Positions 33,076-42,905 of a stretch of DNA of 64,000 bases are shown here, in pieces. This DNA comes from Humulus lupulus. Its lineage: Eukaryota; Streptophyta; Magnoliopsida; Rosales; Cannabaceae. Location: positions 112,534,903-112,598,902 of the forward strand of contig NC_084802.1 in the NCBI RefSeq assembly GCF_963169125.1. The letters run 5' to 3'. Each line of letters starts with the position of its first letter. Within the stretch, counting starts at the first letter, position 1. The notes under the pieces are model-generated. The model searched no databases and had not been told where the DNA came from. It saw only the letters and a list, made by a program, of their open reading frames with translations. The position numbers and the translations under genes were made by a program.

Positions 33076-34468
33076 ACTTTATAGCTGGTCTGTTTGTATC
33101 TCAGTTTTTCTGGTGTTTTGGTTGTTTTGGAGAGGCTTTTAGTTATTAGCCTTTGTTGGTAGTGTTGCTAGTTTGTAGTTTGTATAGTTTCAGTTATTGG
33201 TTTATGGTTGTTTTGGAGTGGCTTGTAGTTTAGCCTCTGTTTGTTGTTTTGCTGGTGTGTAGTTTGCACTGGTTGTTTGATTAATGAAGTTATCCTTTCT
33301 TCTTGATCAAAAAAAAAATTCTGGCCCTTGTCAGGATAAGAACATCAACACCTAAGCCACCGCTTGTTACAGTGTAAAATATATTTTGGACAAAGGTAAG
33401 TAAAATGCTCAACCGCAACACAAGAATTATGTGTTAAGTGAAAGTATGCTTTGTATGAAATTTTGTGAGTGAGTTATATCCATGCACATTGGCATGTCAT
33501 TATAAATTTTATGCATTGCATAATAGTGATATGAAAATTTATTGTATGATATAAGACCATGCATGATATCGTGATGATTAATTATGTGATGCCTTGAAAA
33601 GTTTTATGCAACAAAATAGTAAGTTGTAATAAGAAGTTTAAGTTTAGTGCCACCATTTTGAAAAGGCAAATAAGAGTGTAAGTAAGTGTAAACGAAGGCC
33701 TATATTTAGGCTCATAGTGGCGGCCCAATAGTTTGGGCTAGGTTTTAGTGAGCTAATTATATTGTTTGCCAAGTTCCCGTCTTTATTTCTCCTCCATATT
33801 AGTTATGTTATATGTATTGACACCACAATGTGTGGATGCCTTAACTCTTGAGCTCAAAGAGGCAACAATGGAATAAGGTTTTTAATGCGCCCTTTGGTGG
33901 TGATGGCTAACCGGAGAAGACCCCATGGAATTTTATTTTTCTATGTTGAACAAGCCTTGCAGACATTAGCCTAATCAAATAGTGTAATTAATATTAAGGG
34001 GCCCAATGATGTAAAAGAAATGTGATAAGAAAGTTTAAAAGGTGTTGTGTGTGCATTATGACATAGGGTAATTAACTAGCATTACATGCATTACTTTTCT
34101 TACTGAGGTTTAGGCTCACAGTTGTCTTGTGTTGCAAGCAAAGAAAGAAATGAGTGAATGGCTAAGGAGAACTGAAGTGTGGTCCCGACCTTGATTTGTA
34201 CATATGAACATATCGACCTTATGTGGGTTATTTCAATTTATCAGTGTGTGTGTTTGTAATAAAAAATGTGAGGTTATGTTTTGAAAACAAATTGAGTTAT
34301 TTGATATTTATGTATAATATGTTTGAGACACACTTTATGTTTAATATAAATAATGTGAAATAATTTTTTTTTAAATCCACACTTTTGAAAATAGTGAGTA
34401 TGAAATTGTTTAAAGCGTAACCTCTCAAATATGATTTTAAATTATATAAGTAGGGGTGTCAAAAAGTC

Positions 34469-35835
34469 CACTACCTATTCGAGCTCAAGTCCAATTCAAG
34501 TCGTAAGGGTACTGGATTCTTCTACTTCTGCCACAGGGACACGACCAGAGCATTCCTTATAGAGACCACGTTCAGGAGAAACGTTGGTCAGTATTACAAG
34601 TAATATTTTTTGATGACTGACCTGGTCGCAAAAAATCTTTCCTTTCAACGAGGAGATAATTAGCACTTCCTCTGTTCTTGCCCTTCCTTCTCTTACTTAG
34701 ACTTGTACTTAGTTATTTTACCTCACTTTATGTTGAGGCCTGTGGCACCAGCCTCTTCCTACTCAAGCTATGCTCGATCGAGCAGATATTTTGGCCAATC
34801 TCACCAGCGATGAGAAGAGTTACCAGTAGCTGGTGAACATTGTAAACCTCGGGCTAGTTGGACTGTTCCAGCCTCACTAGACCGCCAAGGACACTACAAT
34901 TAAAAGGGCCACTGGTGGGAAAGCCAAGTAGCAAGATATTGGTGAAGAGATGGGGTAGATCGAGCAGCCTCAATCAGCCCCAACATCCACGAGAAGAAGA
35001 ATGGAAGGAATAAATATCAAAGAATAAGGGGAGACTCCTCGTACCAAAACCCCAACAACACCTGAAGTAAGTGGAAAGGGAAAACAAGTGCTAGTCAAGG
35101 ACCCCCTGGACATTTCCCTCTCCTCCTCAAATGATGAAGATGACCTTCCACGTAATCTTTTAGATTATAACATTAATTCACCAGTAGAAAAGTGTAGACG
35201 TAGACTTTTCAAGTCATCCTCTTCCCTTTTTGATCTACTCAAAAGGGAAGCGGATGTAGATGAATTTAGTACTTTTCAGGAGAATCTCTCCTAGTCGAAT
35301 AATACCTCTTTTTTATGCTGATTTTTAGAACATAGTGTAGGCTTTGGGACAAGAATCATCTTTTAATTGTTCTGCTTGAATTATTTATTCCATTTTTCCT
35401 TATATATTTTTATAACATGTTTGCTCTTGTTCTCATCCATGTCGGACTTCGATGCTTAAGACTTCCATCGAGGAGAAATGATGTTGAGCAACCAAACTGT
35501 CTCGGCACCCTCTAAGTGTGGATGCTTTTGCTACTTTGGTTGAGTCTACTGTGGACACAACCATGGGTCGAGCCATTTCCCAAGTGTTGTTAGTGAGTAT
35601 TCTTTCAATAACCTTTATATTTGACCAATTGTGTAATCACTGCTCATTTATAACTTCTCTATATTTGCAGGGTGTTATGACTTTAACCAATACTCTGCCT
35701 CGAGCAAGAGCATTTGCTGAAAAGCTGAAGAAAACAAAGGCTTCTCTGGAATGGTCAAGAGGCATCACCAAGAAAAATAAAGAAAAGGCCCAACAGCTCG
35801 AGCAAGAACTCCTTGAGAATTGTATGCTCATTTAG
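34469..35835 (+). pseudogene. Accessory gene of Tat#2, 3' half (domain end and coiled coil)
   Basis: Resumes right after chromovirus#1 with KVHYLFELKSNSSRKGTGFF (about 34464), the partner of EVHFLYNLMLSPKSKGFYF in Tat#1. FLIETTFRRNVGQYY follows (about 34540). After stops come AMLDRADILANLTSDEKSYQ (about 34768) and an open acidic stretch 35088-35294 (SLSSSNDEDD...). The last part, 35518-35835, contains a probable 78-bp intron and ends in a coiled coil (ARAFAEKLKKTKASLEW ... KNKEKAQQLEQELLENC) with TAG at 35833-35835. Layout agrees with the Tat#1 gene. Confidence 0.65.
35593..35670 (+). other. Probable intron of the Tat#2 accessory gene (78 nt)
   Basis: Donor TTA/GTGAGT at 35593, T-rich tract, acceptor ATATTTGCAG/G ending 35670. 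Its length is a multiple of three and it has no stop, so the reading frame runs through it. It lies just before the coiled coil, as does intron 2 of Tat#1. Confidence 0.55.
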
Positions 35836-35897
35836 TTTGTGCATGCTGATATACTATGTTGCTCATTTAGTTTCCACTAGATATCACTTTTATTGTC

Positions 35898-36983
35898 TGT
35901 TGCGAAATTAATAGTGTGTGCAAGTGTACACAATCATCAAATAAGTAATAAAGTGATAAGTTAAGTATCGTCTCCACAGGAATTGGAAATTGGAAATTAA
36001 TTCTCAAAACTAATTACTCACAAATTGGTTTCAATGAAAATAAAACAATGATATAATACTAAATTAATGAAAAGTAAACAAAAATAAAAAAACAAAAATT
36101 AAGAGAAGAAACAAGCTAGAATTATTAAATTGTCCTAAAAATGCAATTATGGTAACGATGCTGCACAGGAATGCTATAGCAACTGGGCAAAGTTCACTAG
36201 GAATTTAAATGCCATAATCCTTTTTCCAAAGTGTTTATGGTTTGGTTCTTAATTAATTAACATATTCATTTGCCCAATTAATTTCAAGAACACCAATATA
36301 AGTATAATTCCTCTAAGTCATGCAAGGTGATAATATATCCCTATACAATCACAAATCCAAATTTAAGAAATTAAGAACTTGCATCATTCAAGTTTGTGTC
36401 CATTAACATTAATCTTTCCAGAATTAATATTAATTCATCAACCCACAATTGGTGATCAAACAAAAGTAAGCATTAAACAATATACACACATGAAAGAACA
36501 AAACTCATCCACCAAAGCATTCATGCAACAAACTACCAAATCACACGTGGGGACCACTCTTTCCTCCAAAAAAAATGTCAGCTCCTTTCCACCTCTTCCT
36601 CCAACTAGTCAAGGCACTCCACCTCATTTAATCACTTGTCAAGTTTGCAAACTTTATGTTGCTGGATGCACACACTTTGATGCAGCAAAGTTGACTGATG
36701 CTACAGCAAAGTGCAAGAATTTAGCTCCAAGATAATTTCTTTGCACATTTTTCACTAAGCTTTCCAAGCATCCTTTCATTTCGCCTTCAAAAATAAATAT
36801 CACATTTTTAGATAATAATCCCATTATTTTCCCACAAGATTTATCATAAATTAAAATAACATACATAAACAAAATTAAAAGATGAAATGACTGAAACCAC
36901 ACAATAACAACACAAACACTCTATTTCACTTAGATTTTTAAGTTCAAAAGCTCAATTAATAACTCTAAAATATAAAGTTATCA
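35898..36983 (-). repeat. 3' LTR of the Athila-like element (1086 bp, deleted)
   Basis: + strand TGTTGCGAAATT...AAAGTTATCA. It lacks about 388 bases present in the other LTR (41810-42198), joined at the word CAC(A) near 36543. Otherwise very similar. Confidence 0.92.
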
Positions 36984-39897
36984 CACCCTCAACTTAAACC
37001 ATTGCTCGTCCCGAGTGATGACTCTAAAAGAAGAAACACAAGAAAAACCAACTAACTACAAGACAACATAACAAAGAAACAAAAGAAAAGACGCTACTAC
37101 AAAGAGGAGATGCTTACTTAGTATTTGGCCTAACAAGGGAAATGCTCTCAAAATTTTATTCAACATGATGATGAAATGATAATATAATGCCTCTTGTAAG
37201 TGTTTTCAACCAAATTCCTCAAATATTAATGATGTTATCAAACCAAGAATCAAGTATTTATCCCTAGAGTGTATACATAGCTCTTCCCAAACATTCTCAA
37301 TTCTCCCTAAAGTAAATTAGACCTTGATCCTAAAGTCTAATTATTGTCTCCATAAGTTGACTTAATGATTCCCTCTCCACTAATTTAGACAAACACTAAC
37401 CAAGGATCAAAATGTCTTTAACAAGCTTGTAGTGTAAGGCTTAGGTGCGGTTGGTTAAAATAAGTCATTTTAGGCTCAATTAACCTTAAAAGCACCTTAA
37501 TTTTCCTAAGACCAAGTAAGAGCTCACAATCACTTCCCCAAAAGATTACCCCCCAAAAATCAAAGTCACTCTTGCCATTATTCTTTATTGCTAACATAGA
37601 CAGAAAGAAAGAAAGAAAGAAAGGAAATGAGACATAATGCAATATTTTTTTGATAAGATGCTACACCCCCAAACTTTCTTTTAACTATATGAATATAATT
37701 TGCAACTCTTTGATTTTTTTTATTATTATTTTTGCTTCTTTTCACTTTTTTTTTCATTTTTTCCAATTCTAGGGGTGCACTCTTTTCTTTACAAATACAC
37801 TTTATATATATATATATATATATCTAAATGTAAATAAAACAATGGCAAGGACACAACATGAGATCCACTCCCCCCAAACTTAAAATGAGATCCACACTTC
37901 CCCCAAACTAAACTTAATATGAGATCCACACTCCCCCCAAACATAATAATCAACATTGTCCCCAATGTTGAAAACAAGAAAGGAAAACAATATAGCACTC
38001 CCCAAAATATCATTCACAAAGGCACACTCCTCTTACCCTCCCTCATGATGCAACACTCAACATATATCCAAGAAAAATCAAGGTGCTCAAAGGGTATGGT
38101 GAATGTATATGTATATAGCTAGGTTAGCATGTGGTAAAGAAAGAAACGGAGTCTAGTAAGCTGAATGGGGTGACTAAGGATAAAAGAGTATATAATGCTT
38201 GGCTAGAAAGGCTCAAACGGTCCAAAGATGGCCTAAATCATGTCCTTGGTTTAGTGTTGTCTAGGATTTCGCCTCAAGGGAACCACTAAGCAATTCTTGA
38301 AACTTAAGCACTTCCAAAAATCTAGCTAACTTTATGGGTTCAAGAAATTATTGGTCAAGTTATCCACACAAAATTGGGATCCACACTATCATCAAGATTT
38401 TTAAGACTCCATTAAAAGTTGAGTACTATTAGCTTAGAACACTAAAAAATGGCGAGGTGGTGGATAGGTGATATGGATGCATATTAATATATATTTAGCT
38501 TGGCATCATCGAGCCCCTAGTTAAGTGCCAACTAAAGCAAGCTAAATCCTCTCAAAGACAACAAAACAAAAGAAAGACAATGACAAATTACATGACCAAC
38601 ACCACAACACAAACACAAAACGAAATAACTCAAATTAACCAATACAACAAAAATGACTAACCAACCACCCCACCACATTCAAGAGAAGATGTGGTTTTAT
38701 TGCACCTGTCCCATGACCAAAGACAAAATTAAAATTTTTGAACAAAAGCACAGGGCACCAAAAAGAACATCAACAAAGTCATTGATTAAAAAATGCATTC
38801 AAAAATTCAAACAAAAACTAATCACAAACACGAAAAAAATGACAAAACAAACCAAAAGTAGAGAGTTGAGTTAAGAAGTGGTCATTCAAAAAGATGGTGG
38901 CAATTGCGCAAAAATTTGGAAAAATTGTTGGAGGATTCCATGAAATTCCTTCAATGCACTACCAAAATAGCTCTGTGAATCACAAAGAGGCAGCCAAATC
39001 TACAATGGCCAATAAATAGGTAAAAGTTCTAAATCCCAAAGGTCTCAAGTGAGGCAAACCCAAACTGCTACAAAAAGTAAGGCATGAGATGAGTTTCAGG
39101 GGTCGAGTTAAGTGGGAAAAGGTCAGTGATGAGGAGATTGAGGCACTGGTGTTGGGTTCGTAGCTCAGGATTTATGGGTTGCTTTCGGATGATTTTGGTG
39201 TTAAAGGGTACTCTCAGGACTGGGCGTGGCTTCGGGGGAGATTGTGGGTGTCGCGCTCGTGGGAGGCGGAGATGGTTGTGAGGTGGATTCGGGTGGGGTC
39301 GTAGGTTCAGGTGGAGATGGGGTTGGGTGGTGGTGGCGTGGGCTCGCGGATTTGTGAGATGGTAGGGAGGTGGCTGCGGCTATGGGAGGCGGCTAGGTTG
39401 ATTACAGCGAGAAGGGGAAGGGGAAGATGATGAAATTAGGATTTCAAATATAGACTAGGGATTTGGGCATGTGATTTTGGCCCAAATTTTACTTTTCTTG
39501 TGTTTTAACAACTTTGTTGTAACATCATAGAACTTTGTTGCAGCAACAACAAGTCAGAGAGCAAGCCCAGAATTGATGTTGTAACATCATAGAACTTTGC
39601 TGCAGCAATAGTAAGTCAGAGAGCAAGCCCATAATTGATGTTGCAACCTCATAGAACTTTGTTGCAGCAAAACTAAGTCAGAGAGCAAGCCCAAAACTGA
39701 TGTTGTAACACCATACGAACTTTGCTGAAACAAAACCAAGTCAGAGAGCAGCTCAAAACTGATGTTGTAACATCATATGAACTTTGCTACAACAAAAATG
39801 CCCCATAATATAACTCTTATTTCTCCTCAAAAATTTCTACAACATCACCCAAACTTCGCAGCCCCTTTTTTATTCCATTTTCCAAGAAGCGCTTGAT
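36984..39897. other. Non-coding interior of the Athila-like element
   Basis: No protein-like frame. It has a polypurine tract on the - strand next to the LTR (GGTTTAAGTTGAGGGTG, 37003-36984). Three to four further tracts of AGTTTGGGGGG type (as CCCCCCAAAC) lie at 37665, 37870, 37905 and 37935. There are (GAAA)n at 37603-37622 and (TA)n at 37803-37822. A G-rich block at 39130-39430 is unlike its surroundings. The 62-bp repeat is at 39516-39800. Confidence 0.6.
39516..39800. repeat. 62-bp tandem repeat, about 4.5 copies
   Basis: The CATAG/CATAC/CATAT word recurs at 39526, 39588, 39650, 39712 and 39774, exactly 62 bp apart. The unit includes GAACTTTGCTGCAGCAA and AAGTCAGAGAGCAAGCCC. A related TTTGCTGCAGCAAAG word occurs in the LTR at 42327. 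Confidence 0.92.
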
Positions 39898-41001
39898 TTA
39901 AAGTCGTCGGCTTGACTTTATGGAAAAGTGCTCATCAAAGAGCGGCTTGCACCCATAGAGAGTGGCATATGCCCTCACATATGGTTCTTCATTATGAACG
40001 CCCTTATGCTTGGCGAGATGTGGAATTGATGGGCTCGTGTGCTCAACTCGACTTGCTTTTGATGATTGAGTGTGGTGGATACCAAGATACGATGCTATTG
40101 ATGGCAGAGGAGGTGGTGGCCAAAAAGGATCTTCATATGTGTATGCTTCCATGACTAGTGGCTTGCAAAGTTGAGAAGCAAGGACTTGTTGCTCTTGAAA
40201 GTGTTGCATAAGGGGTGGTGGTGGGTGGACATGTAACTTTTCAACACTGTTTTGCTCAAACATTTTCTCAACATCTTGGGGAGAGATAGAACTTGACAAG
40301 CTTGACTTCCCAATTTTCTCTCCTTTTTCTTCATTACTTTGGATTGAAGTGGGCTCCTTGTGCCGCTCCAAATTTTCCCCAAGCTTCTCTAACTCTTCAC
40401 CACTTCTCAAAATGACCTCCTCACTATGCTCTTTTCCCCTTGCATTTTCCATATCACTAAGCAACTCTTTGGCCAATAACCCAATTTGATTCTCCAACTT
40501 CTTCAAGGATGCATCTTGGATTTGAATCAATGCATCATTTTTAGCCATAAACTCCATCATCAATGCCTCAAACAAACTTGATTGATCAACTTGGTGCGGT
40601 TCCTCTTCTATGATAACATCTTGAAAATCCTCCAATGTTTCCTCCCATGGTTCTTGAGTGCAATCTTCAAAAGTAGGCTCCATATGGATAAAATTGTTCT
40701 CCAAAACTTGGTTGGTTATTGGAGAATGCAAACAATACCACTCTTTGTATTCTACCATATCTTCCAACATCCAATAGGCTTCATCAATGGATAATTGGTA
40801 GAAATTGGTGGTACCATCTCCTCTTTCTACCCATTCTCTTGTGGTGGCATGCAATCCATTAAGAAAGACATCAAGTAAACACTCTCTAGAGAAACCATGG
40901 TAAGGGAACCTCATGAACAAATTTTTGTATTTCCACCATGCTCTATGTAAAGGCTCCATGTCAAGTTGAACAAAGTTAATGAGGACTTGCCTATGAGACA
41001 T
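39898..41001 (-). CDS. gag: gag of the Athila-like element (367 aa, open)
   Basis: The only long intact frame with protein sense in the window. N-terminal half: QLDMEPLHRAWWKYKNLFMR and FPYHGFSRECLLDVFLNGLH correspond to the retrotransposon gag core (LxxAWERYKxLLRxCPHHG). Middle: ASLKKLENQIGLLAKEL, then ARGKEHSEEVILRSGEEL, is the standard Athila-type hinge (LExQIGQLA...GK...AVxLRSGK). No zinc knuckle follows; the frame ends RLxFK-like at 39898. ATG 41001 is about 160 bases after the primer site and probably omits some N-terminal residues. It would form the particle shell. Whether it is expressed is unknown. Confidence 0.75.
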   Translation of the reverse strand: MSHRQVLINFVQLDMEPLHRAWWKYKNLFMRFPYHGFSRECLLDVFLNGLHATTREWVERGDGTTNFYQLSIDEAYWMLEDMVEYKEWYCLHSPITNQVLENNFIHMEPTFEDCTQEPWEETLEDFQDVIIEEEPHQVDQSSLFEALMMEFMAKNDALIQIQDASLKKLENQIGLLAKELLSDMENARGKEHSEEVILRSGEELEKLGENLERHKEPTSIQSNEEKGEKIGKSSLSSSISPQDVEKMFEQNSVEKLHVHPPPPLMQHFQEQQVLASQLCKPLVMEAYTYEDPFWPPPPLPSIASYLGIHHTQSSKASRVEHTSPSIPHLAKHKGVHNEEPYVRAYATLYGCKPLFDEHFSIKSSRRL

Positions 41002-41134
41002 CTCAAGTACCTCGCAAAAGAACTAAACAAACAAGGCGTAAAAAGGAACTAGGAAAAATAAAAATAAACAAATGAAAAATAAGAAACCAAATTGACAAGC
41101 AATTGATTTTAACAAACAAAAATTTCACTAAATT

Positions 41135-41161
41135 CAATCCCCGACAACGGTGCCAAAAACT
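41135..41161 (-). other. Primer-binding site of the Athila-like element
   Basis: On the - strand AGTTTTTGGCACCGTTGTC then GGGGATTG follows the LTR directly. This matches TGGCGCCGTTGCCGGGGA, complementary to tRNA-Asp, with two C-to-T type changes. Confidence 0.85.
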
Positions 41162-42635
41162 TGTTGTGAAATTAATAGTGTGTGCAAGTGTACACAGTCA
41201 TCAAACAAGTAATAAAGTGATAAGTTAAGTATCGTCTCCACGGGGATTGGAAATTGGAAATTAATTCTCAAAACTAATTACTCACAAATTGGTTTCAATG
41301 AAAATAAAACAATGAGATAAAACTAAATTAATGAAAAGTAAACAAAACTAACAAACAAAAACTAAGAGAAGAAACAAGCTAGAATTATTAAATTGTCCTA
41401 AAAATGCAATTATGGTAACAATGTCACAAAGGAATGCTATAGCAACTGGGAAGAGTTGACTAGGAATTTAAATGTCATAATCATTTTTCCAAAGTGTTTA
41501 TGGTTTGGTTCTTTAATTAATTAACATATTCCTATGCCCAATTAATTTCAAGAACACCAATATAAGTATAATATCTCTAAGTCATGCAAGGTGATAATAT
41601 ATCCCTATACAATCACAAATCCAAATTTAAGAAATTAAGAACTTGCATCATTCAAGTTTGTGTCCATTAACATTAATCTTTCCAGAATTAATATTAATTC
41701 ATCAACCCAAAATTGGTGATCAAACAAAAGTAAGTATTAGACAATATACACACTTGAATGAACAAAACTCATCCACCAAAATATTCATGCAACAAAGTAT
41801 CAAATCACAATTTCAAGTCAAGAAGATAATACTAGCAAAATAGAAATTAACTCATAAATAGATGTGCAAAAATACAAAATTCATATTAGAGAATGATAAA
41901 AAGAAAAACCCATATGGATTTTGTCACAAGACTCCAAGCTTTTCCCCAAAAATCATCTTCTTCTTCCTCTTGATTTTTGCCAAATCTCTAAATAAAATTC
42001 CTAAAGAAAATACCAAAACCTAAAACTAACACTCAAATAAAATATTTTTTCTTTTTCTTTTTCTACATTTTCTGGGTGTTTTTCTCTCTAAAATGGAGGC
42101 TCTCTCTAAAATGGTGGCTGCTCCAAGGTTGAAGAAGATAAAGTTCTCCCTCTCTAGGGCTCCAAAAATGGGTATAAACCTTTTTATTTTTCTTCTACAC
42201 GTGGGGACCACTCTTTCCTCCAAAAAAAATGTCAGCTCATTTCCCCTCATCCTCCCACTAGTCAAGTCACTCCACCTCATTTAATCACTTGCCAAGTGTG
42301 TAAACTTTATGTTGCTGGCTGCACACACTTTGCTGCAGCAAAGTTGACTGATGTTGCAGCAAAGTGCCAGAATTCAGCTCCAAGATAATGTATTTGCACA
42401 TTTTTCACTAAGCTTTCCAAGCATCTTTTTGTTTTTCCTTCAAAAATAGATATCACATTTTTATATCATAATCCCATTATTTTCCCACAAGATTTATCAT
42501 TAATTAAGTAACATACATAAACAAAATTAAAAGATGAAATGACTATAACCACACAATAACAATACAAACACTCTATTTCACTTATATTTTTAAGTTCAAA
42601 AGCTCAATTAATAACTCTAAAATATAAAGTTATCA
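41162..42635 (-). repeat. 5' LTR of the Athila-like element (1474 bp)
   Basis: + strand TGTTGTGAAATT...AAAGTTATCA. Complete copy of the LTR, including the ~388 bases missing from 35898-36983. It contains a perfect 18-bp palindrome around CTGCAG at 42327-42344. Confidence 0.92.
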
Positions 42636-42640
42636 TTGTC

Positions 42641-42905
42641 ATACATGGTTTCAATTTCCCTATTCGATTTAACGAATAAAGCACATTACTTTATAAATTG
42701 TGAAAAAAAAAAATCTAAGAACTACTCAGACGTGTTTTTTACACATTTGCTTATGTGTGATGGTGTTTACTCTATGTGCCCCCCAAGTGATCAAGGAGGT
42801 TAAATTCATTGGGCACTTACAAAATAGCCAGACTTGATCGAATTAATCTTGTTGTTCATTGAAATCACAAAAATAGTACACCGATAAAGAGAAATTAGGC
42901 ATGTA
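42641..42905. other. Tat#2 spacer piece
   Basis: Non-coding sequence of Tat#2 between the Athila-like element and the 3.9-kb solo LTR. Nothing recognised beyond an A-rich run at 42703. It ends with the target duplication ATGTA (42901-42905). Confidence 0.5.

Larger units (their letters stand above)
28319..33318 (+). mobile_element. L1-type LINE, full length but broken
   Basis: Two ORFs and a short A tail (ends TGATCAAAAAAAAA, 33305-33318). It is flanked by a 15-bp target duplication AAATTCTGGCCATTG (28304-28318) and AAATTCTGGCCCTTG (33316-33330), one mismatch. The left end lies about 30 bases before the ORF1 ATG, so the 5' end seems complete or nearly so. It sits in the 3' LTR of chromovirus#1 and is younger than it. 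Confidence 0.9.
13881..34461 (+). mobile_element. Chromovirus#1 (Ty3/gypsy, Tekay/Del-like), with nested insertions
   Basis: Order is truncated 5' LTR, gag with two zinc knuckles, protease, RT, RNase H, integrase, chromodomain, polypurine tract and 3' LTR. The pol order and the C-terminal chromodomain are those of plant chromoviruses. Insertions at 17649-23332, 23723-25570, about 25646-26117 and 28319-33318 bring it from about 8 kb to 20.6 kb. Ends were placed where the Tat#2 accessory reading frame breaks (PHE...) and resumes (KVHYLFELKS), and where the LTR ends mirror each other (CACCCC / GGGGTGTCA). The target duplication (TGAAG / AAAAG) is worn. Confidence 0.8.
26699..34461 (+). repeat. 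3' LTR of chromovirus#1, split by a LINE
   Basis: Begins TGATAGTAGCACCCC and ends GTAGGGGTGTCA; the ends are imperfect mirror images. Without the LINE it is about 2.75 kb. It has no ORF; it contains the pieces 26699-28318 and 33331-34461. The first ~120 bases repeat the 5' LTR. Confidence 0.7.
35898..42635 (-). mobile_element. Athila-like gag-only LTR element (LARD-type), 6.7 kb
   Basis: Two direct LTRs (35898-36983 and 41162-42635) flanked by the exact duplication TTGTC (35893-35897 and 42636-42640). The primer site and gag place it on the - strand. The 4.2-kb interior has gag but no protease, RT or integrase, so it needed an autonomous partner. It is inserted in the Tat#2 spacer just after the accessory gene. 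Confidence 0.92.

Noticed and set aside
38653..38874. Lys/Thr-rich 73-codon frame
   Set aside because: Composition follows the A-rich DNA of the Athila-like filler; no motif, and no relative elsewhere in the window.
39130..39430. G-rich block as a captured gene or promoter
   Set aside because: Stands out by composition, but no open frame, splice sites or TATA box were found. Left as non-coding filler.
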